64,000 bases of DNA, from positions 40,101 through 104,100 of the forward strand of contig NZ_JALPTB010000017.1 of the NCBI RefSeq assembly GCF_023218075.1, read 5' to 3'. The DNA comes from Rhodococcus sp. HM1 (lineage in GTDB: Bacteria; Actinomycetota; Actinomycetes; Mycobacteriales; Mycobacteriaceae). Both the position numbers and the translations under genes were made by a program. Each line of letters opens with the position of its first letter. Positions within the stretch are counted from its first letter, which is position 1. Below are positions 17,584-26,723 of this stretch, in pieces. The notes under the pieces are model-generated. The model had not been told where the DNA came from. It saw only the letters and a program-made list of their open reading frames with translations, and ran no database searches.

Positions 17584-19728
17584 CTAGCGCAGGGAGGCCG
17601 GCGGGGTGAAGCGCTCGCCGTACTTGGCGGCGAGTTCCTCGGCCCGCTTGACGAAGCCTTCCTTGCCACCCGGGTAGCCGACGATGAACTGCGCGACACC
17701 ACCGGTCCAGGCCGGGAAGCCGATGCCGAGGATCGAACCGATGTTGGCGTCGGCGGTCGTCTCCAGAACGCCCTCGTCGAAGCACTTCTGGGTCTCGATC
17801 GCCTCGGCGAACAGCATGCGGTCGATCAGGTCCTGCAGCGGCACGTCGAGCGTCGCCTCGGTCTGGTAGTGGTCACGCAGACCCTGCCAGATGCCGAGAC
17901 GCTTGCCGGTCTCGTCGTACTCGTAGAAGCCGGCCTTCTCGAGGCGTCCCGGACGACCCTGCTCGACCATCCAGTCGACGACGTCGAGCGCGGGGTGACG
18001 GGTGGCGCCCATCTTGGTGTCGCCCTTGGCCGCGGCCTCGGCCGTCTCCTTCGCGATCTTCTGCATGAGCTTCATGTTCAGCTCGTCGGTCAGCTGCAGC
18101 GGCGGAGCCGGGTAACCGGCCTGCGAGCCGGCCTGCTCGATCGTCGCGGGCTCGATGCCCTCGCCGAGCATCGCGATGGCCTCGTTCACGAACGTGCCGA
18201 TCACCCGCGAGGTGAAGAAGCCGCGGCTGTCGTTCACGACGATCGGGGTCTTGCGGATCGCGAGCGTGTAGTCGAACACGCGGGCCAGCGCCTCGTCGGA
18301 GGTCTTCTCGCCCTTGATGATCTCGACCAGCGGCATCTTGTCGACCGGGGAGAAGAAGTGGATGCCGATGAAGTCCTCGGGGCGCTTCACACCGGTCGCG
18401 AGACCCGTGATCGGCAGCGTCGAGGTGTTCGAGCCGAGCAGCGCGTCGGGATCGACGATGTCCTCGATCTCCTGGAACACCTTGTGCTTGAGCTCGGTGC
18501 TCTCGAAGACGGCCTCGATGACGAAGTCGACGCCCGCGAAGTCGGCGACATCGGCGGTCGGCTTGATGCGATCGAGCAGAGCCTTCGACTTCTCCTCGGT
18601 GGTCTTGCCACGCGAGAGGGCCTTGGCCTCGATCTTCTCCGAGTAGCTCTTGCCACGCTCGGCGGCCTCGAGGGTGACGTCCTTGAGGACGACCTCGAAA
18701 CCGGCCTTGGCGGAGACGTACGCGATGCCGGCGCCCATCATGCCCGCGCCGAGCACGCCGACCTTCTTGATCTCACGCTTGGGCACGTCCTTCGGACGCG
18801 AGGCGCCCGAGTTGATGGCCTGCATGTCGAAGAAGAACGCCTGGATCATGTTCTTCGCGACCTGACCGGTGGCCAGCTCCACGAAGTAGCGGGACTCGAT
18901 GGTCGACGCGTTGTCGAAGTCGACCTGCGAGCCCTCGACCGCCGCGGCCATGATGGCGCGCGGAGCCGGCATCGGAGCACCCTTGAGCTGCTTGCGCAGG
19001 TTCGCAGGGAACGCAGGGAGGTTCGCGGCGAAGGCCGGCGACGACGGGGTGCCACCGGGGATCTTGTAGCCCTTGACATCCCACGGCTGCACGCCGCCCT
19101 CGGGGTTGGCCTTGATCCACGCCTTCGCGGCCGGGACGAGTTCCTCGATGCTGCCGACGACCTCGTCGATCAGGCCGAGCTCCTTGGCCTTGACCGCGTT
19201 GTACTTGTTGCCCTGCAACAGAACCGAGAGCAGGGCGGTCTGGATGCCGAGCAGGCGGACGGTGCGGGTGACGCCACCGCCACCGGGCAGCAGGCCGAGG
19301 CTCGCCTCGGGCAGACCGATCTGCACGCCCTTGACGTCGGCGGCGATGCGGTGGTGGGTCGCGAGGGCGATCTCGAGGCCGCCACCGAGCGCGGCACCGT
19401 TGATCGCGGCGACGACGGGCTTGCCGAGGGTCTCGAGGCGACGCAGGTCCGCCTTGATGTCCTGCACCTCGTCGAACGTCGCCTGCGCGTCGTCGGGTCC
19501 GATGGCGATGAGGTTGCGCAGGTCGCCGCCGGCGAAGAAGGTCTTCTTCGCGGAGGTGATCACGACACCGGTGATCGAATCCTTCTCGGCGACGAGACGA
19601 TCCACGGTCGCCTTCATCGAGGACTTGTAGAGCGCGTTCATCGTGTTCGCGCCCTGGTTGGGGTCGTCGAGGGTCAGCACGACGATGCCGTCGGCGTCCT
19701 TATCCCAGGAAATCATGTTGTCGCTCAC
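17584..19728 (-). CDS. fadB: Fatty-acid oxidation complex alpha subunit (enoyl-CoA hydratase / 3-hydroxyacyl-CoA dehydrogenase)
   Basis: A 714-residue fusion. Residues about 1-200 are an enoyl-CoA hydratase (FFAGGDLRNL; AAINGAALGGGLEIALATHH; GLPEASLGLLPGGGGVTRTV). From about residue 320 comes the NAD-binding 3-hydroxyacyl-CoA dehydrogenase (GVLGAGMMGAGIAYVSAKAG; GSNTSTLPIT; GIHFFSPVDKMPLVEII), and then two C-terminal dehydrogenase domains. It carries out steps two and three of beta-oxidation as the alpha chain of the trifunctional complex. The fadA gene lies 23 bases upstream, the same arrangement as Rv0859-Rv0860. Confidence 0.96.
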   Translation of the reverse strand: MSDNMISWDKDADGIVVLTLDDPNQGANTMNALYKSSMKATVDRLVAEKDSITGVVITSAKKTFFAGGDLRNLIAIGPDDAQATFDEVQDIKADLRRLETLGKPVVAAINGAALGGGLEIALATHHRIAADVKGVQIGLPEASLGLLPGGGGVTRTVRLLGIQTALLSVLLQGNKYNAVKAKELGLIDEVVGSIEELVPAAKAWIKANPEGGVQPWDVKGYKIPGGTPSSPAFAANLPAFPANLRKQLKGAPMPAPRAIMAAAVEGSQVDFDNASTIESRYFVELATGQVAKNMIQAFFFDMQAINSGASRPKDVPKREIKKVGVLGAGMMGAGIAYVSAKAGFEVVLKDVTLEAAERGKSYSEKIEAKALSRGKTTEEKSKALLDRIKPTADVADFAGVDFVIEAVFESTELKHKVFQEIEDIVDPDALLGSNTSTLPITGLATGVKRPEDFIGIHFFSPVDKMPLVEIIKGEKTSDEALARVFDYTLAIRKTPIVVNDSRGFFTSRVIGTFVNEAIAMLGEGIEPATIEQAGSQAGYPAPPLQLTDELNMKLMQKIAKETAEAAAKGDTKMGATRHPALDVVDWMVEQGRPGRLEKAGFYEYDETGKRLGIWQGLRDHYQTEATLDVPLQDLIDRMLFAEAIETQKCFDEGVLETTADANIGSILGIGFPAWTGGVAQFIVGYPGGKEGFVKRAEELAAKYGERFTPPASLR

Positions 19729-19751
19729 TGTTTTTCAGATTCCTTCCGGTG

Positions 19752-20966
19752 TCAGACGCGCTCGATGATGGTGGCCACACCCATACCGCCACCGATGCAC
19801 AGGGTGACGAGGGCGCGCTTGGCTCCGCGACGCTCGAGCTCGTCGACCATCGTGCCGGTGATCATGGCGCCCGTGGCGCCGAGCGGGTGGCCCATCGCGA
19901 TGGCGCCGCCGTTGACGTTGAGCTTCTCGTCCGGGATGTTCAGATCCTTCTGGAACTTCAGGACGACGGAGGCGAAGGCCTCGTTGATCTCGAACAGGTC
20001 GATGTCGTCGACCGTCAGGCCCGCCGCGGCGAGGACCTTGTGCGCGGCCGGGGTGGGGCCGGTGAGCATGATCGTCGAGTCGGCACCGGAGGTGGCGGTC
20101 GCGACGACGCGGGCACGCGGGGTCAGGCCCAGGTCCTTGCCGGCCTGCTCGGAACCGACGAGCACCAGCGCGGCACCGTCGACGATGCCGGAGCTGTTGC
20201 CACCGTGGTGGACGTGGTTGATCTTCTCGACGAAGTGGTACTTCTGCATCGCGACGGCGTCGAAGCCGCCCATCTCACCGATCGTCGCGAACGACAGAGC
20301 GAGCTTGCCGAGGCCCTCGAGGGTGGTGTCGGGGCGCATGTGCTCGTCGTGGTCGAGGATGGTCAGGCCGTTCTGGTCCTTGACCGGCACGACCGACTTG
20401 GAGAAGTAGCCACCGGACCACGCGGCAGCGGCGAGCTGCTGCGAACGCAGGGCGTAGGCATCGACGTCCTCGCGGCTGAAGCCCTCGATGGTCGCGATGA
20501 GGTCGGCGGAGATGCCCTGGGGCACGAGGTAGCTGTCGTAGTTGGTGGCGGGATCGAGCATCCACGCGCCACCGTCGGAGCCCATCGGGACGCGCGACAT
20601 GGACTCGACACCGCCGGCGATGACCAGCTCGTCCCAGCCGGAGCGCACCTTCTGCGCAGCCAGGTTCACGGCCTCGAGGCCGGAGGCACAGAAGCGGTTG
20701 AGCTGGAAGCCGCCGGTGGTCACGGGCAGGCCGGACACGGTGACCGCGGTGCGCGCGATGTCGGCACCCTGGTCGCCGACCGGGCCGACGACGCCGAGGA
20801 TCAGGTCGGAGATGCGGTTCTCGTCCAGGTCGGGGAAGCGAACACGCAGCTCGTCGATCAGGCCCGTAACCAGGGAGATCGGCTTGACGGAGTGCAGCGA
20901 CCCGGTCTTCTTGCCGCGGCCGCGCGGAGTTCGGATGGCTTCATAGATGAATGCCTCTGTGGTCAC
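19752..20966 (-). CDS. fadA: Acetyl-CoA C-acyltransferase, beta subunit of the fatty-acid oxidation complex
   Basis: A 404-residue thiolase from the GTG at 20966, preceded by GGGAAGGA. The nucleophile is Cys93 ([15 protein letters not shown]); the conserved C-terminal blocks are [32 protein letters not shown] (catalytic His) and CIGGGMG (second Cys). It thiolytically cleaves 3-ketoacyl-CoA and is encoded first in the fadA-fadB operon. The upstream 173 bases contain CGGTCC/GGACCG dyads but no promoter I can name. Confidence 0.96.
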   Translation of the reverse strand: MTTEAFIYEAIRTPRGRGKKTGSLHSVKPISLVTGLIDELRVRFPDLDENRISDLILGVVGPVGDQGADIARTAVTVSGLPVTTGGFQLNRFCASGLEAVNLAAQKVRSGWDELVIAGGVESMSRVPMGSDGGAWMLDPATNYDSYLVPQGISADLIATIEGFSREDVDAYALRSQQLAAAAWSGGYFSKSVVPVKDQNGLTILDHDEHMRPDTTLEGLGKLALSFATIGEMGGFDAVAMQKYHFVEKINHVHHGGNSSGIVDGAALVLVGSEQAGKDLGLTPRARVVATATSGADSTIMLTGPTPAAHKVLAAAGLTVDDIDLFEINEAFASVVLKFQKDLNIPDEKLNVNGGAIAMGHPLGATGAMITGTMVDELERRGAKRALVTLCIGGGMGVATIIERV

Positions 20967-21139
20967 AGTGCGGGGTTCCTTCCCGTGCTTTCGAATGTGA
21001 CGGGCGTTGTCCGCTGTGACAGCAGCCACGCCCAACCTCCACCACCCTAGGAGCGTCCGGTCCGGCTTTTAAGGACCGAACCGATCGGAGTCCGTGACCG
21101 AAGCGAGCGAGCGCTCGGGTGCGGGACGGACGGATGGAG

Positions 21140-21778
21140 TCAGATGCCGAGACCGGCCTCGCGGGCCCGCACGATCGCGGTCGCGCGGTCGACGGCGCCG
21201 AGTTTGCCCAGCACGTTCGACACGTGGTTGCGCACCGTCTTCTGGCTCAGGACCAGCCGCCGCGAGATCGTGGCGTTGTCGTAGCCGCGCGCGACCAGGT
21301 CCAGCACCTCGCGTTCACGCTCGGTCAGTTCGGGGAACGCACCGCGCGCGACCGTGCGGGACGTGGCCATCACACCCAGCGCCTTCTCCGCGACCGCGGC
21401 ACCGACGATCAGTTCCCCGCCCGCGACCGCCCGGATCGCGCGTTCCACCCCGGACGGATCGGCACCTTTGACGAGGTAGCCGCGCGCCCCGGCCCGCATC
21501 GCCGCGACGAGCAGATCCGCGTCCTCGTGCATGGTCACCATCAGCACCCGGAGTGCGGGATGTTTCGCGACGAGGCCGGCGGTCGCTTCGATGCCGGAAC
21601 CGTCACCGAGTTCGATGTCCATCAGCACGACGTCGACGTCCGCGGTCACCACGTCGAGGGCCTGGCTCACCGAGCTGGCCTCGGCGACCACGTCGATTCC
21701 GTCGAGGGTGCCGAGCAGCGCGACCATCCCGAGCCGGAAGACCGGATGATCGTCGACGACGGCGACGCGGATGCTCAT
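21140..21778 (-). CDS. LuxR/NarL-type response regulator
   Basis: A 212-residue two-domain regulator. The receiver domain has the acidic pair VVDDHP, phospho-acceptor Asp54 (VVLMDIELGDG), and Lys near 104 (GYLVKGAD). The C-terminal LuxR helix-turn-helix starts at about residue 150 (ELTEREREVLDLVARGYDNA, then ISRRLVLSQKTVRNHVSNVL). The ATG overlaps the stop of the upstream histidine kinase gene by four bases, so the two are a matched pair. Confidence 0.95.
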   Translation of the reverse strand: MSIRVAVVDDHPVFRLGMVALLGTLDGIDVVAEASSVSQALDVVTADVDVVLMDIELGDGSGIEATAGLVAKHPALRVLMVTMHEDADLLVAAMRAGARGYLVKGADPSGVERAIRAVAGGELIVGAAVAEKALGVMATSRTVARGAFPELTEREREVLDLVARGYDNATISRRLVLSQKTVRNHVSNVLGKLGAVDRATAIVRAREAGLGI

Positions 21779-23736
21779 GACTCTCCTGCCGGAACTGCCG
21801 GTGACGTGGCCGTCCACGGCAGACGAGCGCGCACGACGGTGCCGTGCGGGTGTGCTTCGGTGATGTCGACGACGCCGCCGACGTCGCGGGCACGTTCGCG
21901 CATGCTGTGGGTGCCGACGCCGGCGCGGGCGTCCGGTCCCCTGCCGCGACCGTCGTCGCTGACCTCGACGGTGAGCAGGTCTCCGGTGGTGTGAATGCGG
22001 ACCGTGCATCCGCGAGCACCGGAATGCCTGCGCGCGTTCGTGACCGCTTCGACGGTGATGCCGTACGCCGCGGCGGCCACCGCCCGGGACAGTCCGGCCG
22101 GGGCGTCGGCGTCGACGTCGATCGTGAACCCGCTGTTCGAATGGATGCCGGCGAGTTCGTCGACCGCGGCGACGAGTCCCAGCTCGTCGAGCACGGGCGG
22201 GAGCAGTCCCCGCGACAGTTCGCGCACGCCCTCCACCTGGTGGTCGAGTTCGCGCAGCAGCGCGTCGATCAGCTCCAGCGCGCCCTTCGGGTCGGTGCCG
22301 GCGAGGTTGCGAGCCCCCTGCAGCCCGAGCCGGATTCCGGCGAGGGACGGGCCCAGCCCGTCGTGCAGTTCCCGGCGGATGGTGCGCCGCTCCTCGAGGC
22401 GTGCCTCCCGGAGCTGGTGCCGCGCCGCGTCGAGTTCCTCCGCGGACCGCAGCACGACGAGTCCGGCTTCGACGACGGTGGCGAGCTCACCGAGCGCGCG
22501 CAGACTGCGGGGCCCGAGGGCCTCCCCGGGTGGCGCGGTCACCGTGAGGGTTCCGGAGTCCAGGATCATCTCCTCGGCGCGGCCGGTGGGTTCGCCCCAG
22601 CGCGCGAGGATCTCGCCGTCCCGGCTCACCGTGACCGATTCGAGCCGCAGCGCGGTGCCGATGCCGGCGGTGAGGTCGCCGAGGAGCCGGCGGGGCGTGC
22701 CGGCACCCGCGAAGTGCCGGCCGAGGTTCTGCACCGCGCGGACGGAGTCGATGCCGTCGCCGTACACGAGGCGGTGCACGCGTCGTGTCAGGCTGCTCCG
22801 CACCGGCTGCACGGCCAGCGCGACCGCGGTCGCGGCGATGGCCTGGGCGGCGACCGAGCCGTCCGTCGGCAACATCAGCGACGCGGTCACCGCGACCACG
22901 AGATACCCGGCGGCGAGCACCGCGACGAGACTGCCGGCGAGCGCGGCGCGGCTGACCGCGAAATCCAGCCCCCACAGTCGTTGCCGCAGCACCACGACGA
23001 GGATCGCGACGGGGTAGAACGCCTGGGTCGCCAGGTGGATCAGCGGAGTGAGCATCCACGGCAGCCCGGGGACGGCGAGCGGAATGTAGGAGGCCGTCAT
23101 CAGCGCCGCGCCGAGCGCGAGCCAGCCGAGCCCGGCGGACTCCGCCGCCGGGGCGGTGCGGCGCCGCCACAGCACGTGCGCGGCGGCGAGGAACCCGACC
23201 ACCACGACGGGTAGCACCAGCCACAGGTCGGCGGTGTCGGTGTACGTGCGGGCCCACCAGAACCATACGGTCGCAACAGTTCCGGCGGCCACGCCGATCT
23301 GCTCGAGCTGCCCGAGCGTGCCGTCCCGGACCAGCCACGGCACCACCAGGAACAACGCGAGCGTTCCCGGGATCCACGCCGAATTCTGCAGGGGCGCGAG
23401 CGCGCCGACGAACGGCAACTCGGGTCGCACGAGCGCGAGCCGCGACCACGCGTAGGACAGCGCCGCGATCCCCGGGCCGATCGCGGCGACCGCCGTGATG
23501 ATCGGCACCGGATGCACGCGACGTGCGAGCACCACCCCCGTGACCGTTCCGTACACGGCGGCACCGACGACGTCGACGAGGAAGAACAACTGATCGGCGT
23601 CCAGCGTCGGCCGGGCGGCGGCGAACACCACGACCGAAACGACTGCGAGTGCCCAGGCCAGGACGGCGACGACTGCGGCGGGCACCGGTGTTCCACCGGT
23701 GCCCGCCGACCCCTCGTTCTCGTGCGCGACTGTCAT
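21775..23736 (-). CDS. Membrane sensor histidine kinase (HisKA_3 type)
   Basis: The 653-residue protein has an N-terminal membrane part of about eight helices (residues 18-330), a GAF-like linker (about 350-440), a HisKA_3 dimerisation domain with the phospho-histidine in RRTIRRELHDGLGPSLAGIR (about residue 457) and a C-terminal HATPase with TVEAVTNARRHSGA and SDDGRGRG. This is the NarX/DesK-like class that pairs with LuxR-type regulators. It overlaps the response regulator gene. The many-helix membrane sensor suggests sensing of the membrane or a hydrophobic ligand; the signal is unknown. The ATG at 23736 was chosen because upstream residues are not conserved-looking. Confidence 0.92.
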   Translation of the reverse strand: MTVAHENEGSAGTGGTPVPAAVVAVLAWALAVVSVVVFAAARPTLDADQLFFLVDVVGAAVYGTVTGVVLARRVHPVPIITAVAAIGPGIAALSYAWSRLALVRPELPFVGALAPLQNSAWIPGTLALFLVVPWLVRDGTLGQLEQIGVAAGTVATVWFWWARTYTDTADLWLVLPVVVVGFLAAAHVLWRRRTAPAAESAGLGWLALGAALMTASYIPLAVPGLPWMLTPLIHLATQAFYPVAILVVVLRQRLWGLDFAVSRAALAGSLVAVLAAGYLVVAVTASLMLPTDGSVAAQAIAATAVALAVQPVRSSLTRRVHRLVYGDGIDSVRAVQNLGRHFAGAGTPRRLLGDLTAGIGTALRLESVTVSRDGEILARWGEPTGRAEEMILDSGTLTVTAPPGEALGPRSLRALGELATVVEAGLVVLRSAEELDAARHQLREARLEERRTIRRELHDGLGPSLAGIRLGLQGARNLAGTDPKGALELIDALLRELDHQVEGVRELSRGLLPPVLDELGLVAAVDELAGIHSNSGFTIDVDADAPAGLSRAVAAAAYGITVEAVTNARRHSGARGCTVRIHTTGDLLTVEVSDDGRGRGPDARAGVGTHSMRERARDVGGVVDITEAHPHGTVVRARLPWTATSPAVPAGES

Positions 23737-23776
23737 GGTGCGCCGAGTATCCCCGATTCCCCCCGTATTTCGTGAT

Positions 23777-24463
23777 TCACCGCGTCCGCGCGGCGACCGC
23801 GAAGCCGACCCCGGCCACGAGAACCCACACCGGGCCGACAAATCCGGCCAGGTACTGCAGCGGCGAGATGCCGGTCAGCAGCGTGAGGCCCCCCAGCACC
23901 ACGCTCGCCCAGCCCAGCCAGCGCGGGACGGCGCCGTGCCGCAGCGACGCGACCGCGACCGCGAGACCGCTCACCCCGGCGCCGACCCACAGCCACGGAA
24001 TGGTGCCCATCCAGTGCGAGGCGACCACCGCGACCTCGGGAACCATCTGTCCCGGCTCGCTGAGCCCGAACAGCAACTCGGTGTCGAGGCCGGTCCCGAG
24101 CAGGGTGGCCACGGACGTCAGCACCAGTCCGAACGCCGCGACGGCCGGCAGGATGCTGAACTCGGGCAGCGCGATGCGGAGGCGTCGCTGCAGGCCCGCC
24201 GCGAACACGAGCAACAGCACGGTGCCGACCATCAGCGTCAGGTGCATGACGAGCATCGCCGTGCGCTGCTCCGCGAACTCGGCGGTGATGGCGACCGCGT
24301 TGCCCGCGGTGTCCTCGTTGTAGGCGGCACTCATCGCCATGCTGGCCTGGATTCCGACCACCCCGGCCAGGCCCGCAACGGCGCCTGCCCAGGCCCACAG
24401 GGATCCTCCCGGGTGCAGGGAACCGTCGGTGGTGTCGTGTTGTGTGACGCTGTCGATGCTCAT
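23777..24463 (-). CDS. Hypothetical integral membrane protein
   Basis: A 228-residue protein with about six hydrophobic helices (for example LWAWAGAVAGLAGVVGIQAS, LTLMVGTVLLLVFAAGL, WLGWASVVLGGLTLLTGIS and VWVLVAGVGFAVAA). I do not recognise a named family. The ATG follows GGAGGGG. It lies 40 bases upstream of the sensor kinase gene on the same strand and may be cotranscribed with the two-component pair, which would make it an accessory or target protein. Confidence 0.8.
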   Translation of the reverse strand: MSIDSVTQHDTTDGSLHPGGSLWAWAGAVAGLAGVVGIQASMAMSAAYNEDTAGNAVAITAEFAEQRTAMLVMHLTLMVGTVLLLVFAAGLQRRLRIALPEFSILPAVAAFGLVLTSVATLLGTGLDTELLFGLSEPGQMVPEVAVVASHWMGTIPWLWVGAGVSGLAVAVASLRHGAVPRWLGWASVVLGGLTLLTGISPLQYLAGFVGPVWVLVAGVGFAVAARTR

Positions 24464-24811
24464 GTCCGCCCCTCCGCTCGGACGCACGGTGCGCCCGTCG
24501 ACAAGGACAGTGCTGCGCTCGGTGTCCCGGGCACGAGGGACAGCCGTCCCGATTTCCCGGGACGGGACGGCAACCCGAGGTGATGTGCGCCACAGCGCGA
24601 CTCGCGGTTCGGGGCTCCGACGTGCGCGAATGCGGTGAGGTGCCACCGATGTGGAAAATCCCCGGGGCAAGCGGGAACTTTTCGGCGGGGCCGCCCCTCT
24701 CATCCTCGACACACGGAAACGACGCGAAAGCGAGGTCGGGATGAGCAGCGGGCACCTTTCCGGTCTCGCCCGGCCGGGTCGACATGACCATCACACCGTA
24801 AGGGGAGAACG
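24464..24811. other. Divergent intergenic region
   Basis: 348 bases between the divergent membrane-protein and Hsp70-like genes, with no convincing gene. It holds an inverted repeat, GCCGTCCCG (24543-24551) with CGGGACGGC (24563-24571), and GGGAACTTTT near 24670, which resembles an ECF-sigma -35 but has no clear -10. It should contain both promoters. Confidence 0.5.
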
Positions 24812-26647
24812 ATGAGCTGGGTCCTTGCCGTCGACTTCGGCACCTCGAACACCTCGGCCGCTCACCGCATCGGACCGGACCGGGTCGAGTCGCTGCCGCT
24901 GACCCACACCAGCAACCTGATGTCGTCGTCCGTGTTCATCGACCCGGCCCACGCGATCTCGACCGGCGACGTCGCGGTGAACCAGGCGTCCGTCGACCCC
25001 GCCGGCTTCGTCGTCGCCCCGAAGGCACACGTGTCCGACCGGTCGGTGCTGGTGCGCGGTCAGGAAGTTCCGGTCGCCGCGATGACCGCGGCCGTGCTGC
25101 GCACCGTGTACGGACAGTCGCTGCAACGGCACAACAACCACCCGCCCGCGGAGGTCGTGCTCACGCACCCCGAAGCGTGGTCGGAGCGGGAACTGTCGGT
25201 CCTGCGCGAAGCGGCGTCGATCGCCGGGCTCGGCGGCAACGTGTCGCTGATCTCCGAACCCCGCGCCGCCGCGTTCTACTACTCACGCCGGCACGACGCC
25301 AAGATCGTCAAGGGCTCGACCATCGCGGTGTTCGACTTCGGCGGCGGCACCCTCGACGTCGCGGTGCTCACCGCGACGAACGAGTGGACGTTCGAGGTGC
25401 TGCGCGCGGGCGGCGACAACGCCCTCGGCGGAAAGAACCTGGACGCCACGATCTCCCGCTGGGTGGACCGGCAGCTCGCCGACGAGAACCCCGATCTGGC
25501 GGCATGGTTGCGCCGACCGGAAGGTCTCGACGCCCGCCGCAACCTCGACGATCAGATCCGACGAGCCAAAGAGCTTCTCTCCCAAGCTCCTTCGGCGACC
25601 ATTCGGATCACCGGCAACGGCGCCGACATGACGTTCACGCTGACCCGCGACGAGTTCGAGCAGCTGATCGAACCGCAGATCACGCGCGGTGTGCAACTGG
25701 CCGCGTCGGTCCTGCGCGATGCCGGTGTGGACCGCGGTGGTCTGCAGGCGCTGTATCTGACCGGCGGCTCGTCGCGCATCCCCTACGTGCACCGGCGCCT
25801 GGCCGAACTCGGCCCGATCGCCACCCTCGACGACCCGAAAACCGTGGTGGCCAAGGGCGCGGCCGGGTTCGTCGCCGGTGGTCGCGACACCGAACCGCCG
25901 GCGGACCGGCAGACCGTGGCGCTGGCGCGCGATCACGGACCCGGCCCCCGCCATGCGGCGCCGGCCGGCCGGCCGCAGCCCGCACCCGCCGTCTTCGCCG
26001 ACGCCGCGGCCCCGGAGACCGCCCCGGCCGGGAAGCGCAAGCCGCTGCTGATCGGCGCCGGTGTTCTCGTCGCGGCCGCGATCGCCGCCGGCGGTGTCCA
26101 TGCCTTCGCCCAGAGCGGCGGAGCCGGTGGAACTTCCACCGCCTCCGCGGAGACCGTCGAAACGACGACGGTGCTCGCCGCGGAGGGCGGTCTGCCGCCC
26201 GCCACGTCGGATTCCGCCTACATCAGCGAATCCACCGACGATGTCACCTCGATCCTGCCTGCCAAACTGATCACGTCGTCCACGTCGTGCGAGAAGGCCG
26301 GGTTCAGCATGGAGAACGCACTGCGCGTCGACTGCGACATCGATCCCGCTTCGTCCCTGGGCAAGACGATCGGCATGGGAGAGCACGACTACGTGACGGT
26401 GTCCGCGTACCGCGACGATCAGTACGCCCGGTCGACGCTGATCCGCATGCGCGACCAGCCGATCACCGACTATGTCTCGGTTCTCTCCGACGACGGCAAC
26501 CGCATCATCGAGTACCTGCCGTCCGATCCGTACAGCACTTTCTTCAACGGCATCGACAAGACGAAAGGGCTCGTGATCAACTTCTCGATCGCACCCGTCG
26601 ACAAGGGACTGACGCTCATGCGAGAGCTCGGATTCCCTTCTTCGTGA
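24812..26647 (+). CDS. Membrane-anchored Hsp70-like ATPase with extracytoplasmic tail
   Basis: The 611-residue protein begins with an actin/Hsp70 ATPase domain (about 1-360): AVDFGTSNTSAAH (phosphate 1), VLTHPEAWSERELSVLREAA, SEPRAAAFYY, VFDFGGGTLDVAVL (phosphate 2) and LYLTGGSSRIPYVHRRLAEL (adenosine loop). It lacks the DnaK substrate-binding domain. A Pro/Ala-rich linker leads to one membrane helix at about 411-431 and a roughly 180-residue C-terminal part predicted outside the membrane. The following lipoprotein gene is 76 bases away and probably cotranscribed. The role is unknown; cell-envelope stress sensing or protein handling is possible. AAGGGGAGAACG precedes the ATG. Confidence 0.88.
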   Translation: MSWVLAVDFGTSNTSAAHRIGPDRVESLPLTHTSNLMSSSVFIDPAHAISTGDVAVNQASVDPAGFVVAPKAHVSDRSVLVRGQEVPVAAMTAAVLRTVYGQSLQRHNNHPPAEVVLTHPEAWSERELSVLREAASIAGLGGNVSLISEPRAAAFYYSRRHDAKIVKGSTIAVFDFGGGTLDVAVLTATNEWTFEVLRAGGDNALGGKNLDATISRWVDRQLADENPDLAAWLRRPEGLDARRNLDDQIRRAKELLSQAPSATIRITGNGADMTFTLTRDEFEQLIEPQITRGVQLAASVLRDAGVDRGGLQALYLTGGSSRIPYVHRRLAELGPIATLDDPKTVVAKGAAGFVAGGRDTEPPADRQTVALARDHGPGPRHAAPAGRPQPAPAVFADAAAPETAPAGKRKPLLIGAGVLVAAAIAAGGVHAFAQSGGAGGTSTASAETVETTTVLAAEGGLPPATSDSAYISESTDDVTSILPAKLITSSTSCEKAGFSMENALRVDCDIDPASSLGKTIGMGEHDYVTVSAYRDDQYARSTLIRMRDQPITDYVSVLSDDGNRIIEYLPSDPYSTFFNGIDKTKGLVINFSIAPVDKGLTLMRELGFPSS

Positions 26648-26723
26648 ACAAGTTTCATCCCAGAGGTCTTGCCGCAGCGCGGCAGAGAACGACGGCACAC
26701 CAGAACGACAGGAGTTTCAGATC

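Noticed and set aside
14976..17702. A 908-residue minus-strand open frame
   Set aside because: It runs antisense through the cyclopropane synthase gene with no family motifs; it is a GC-rich shadow.
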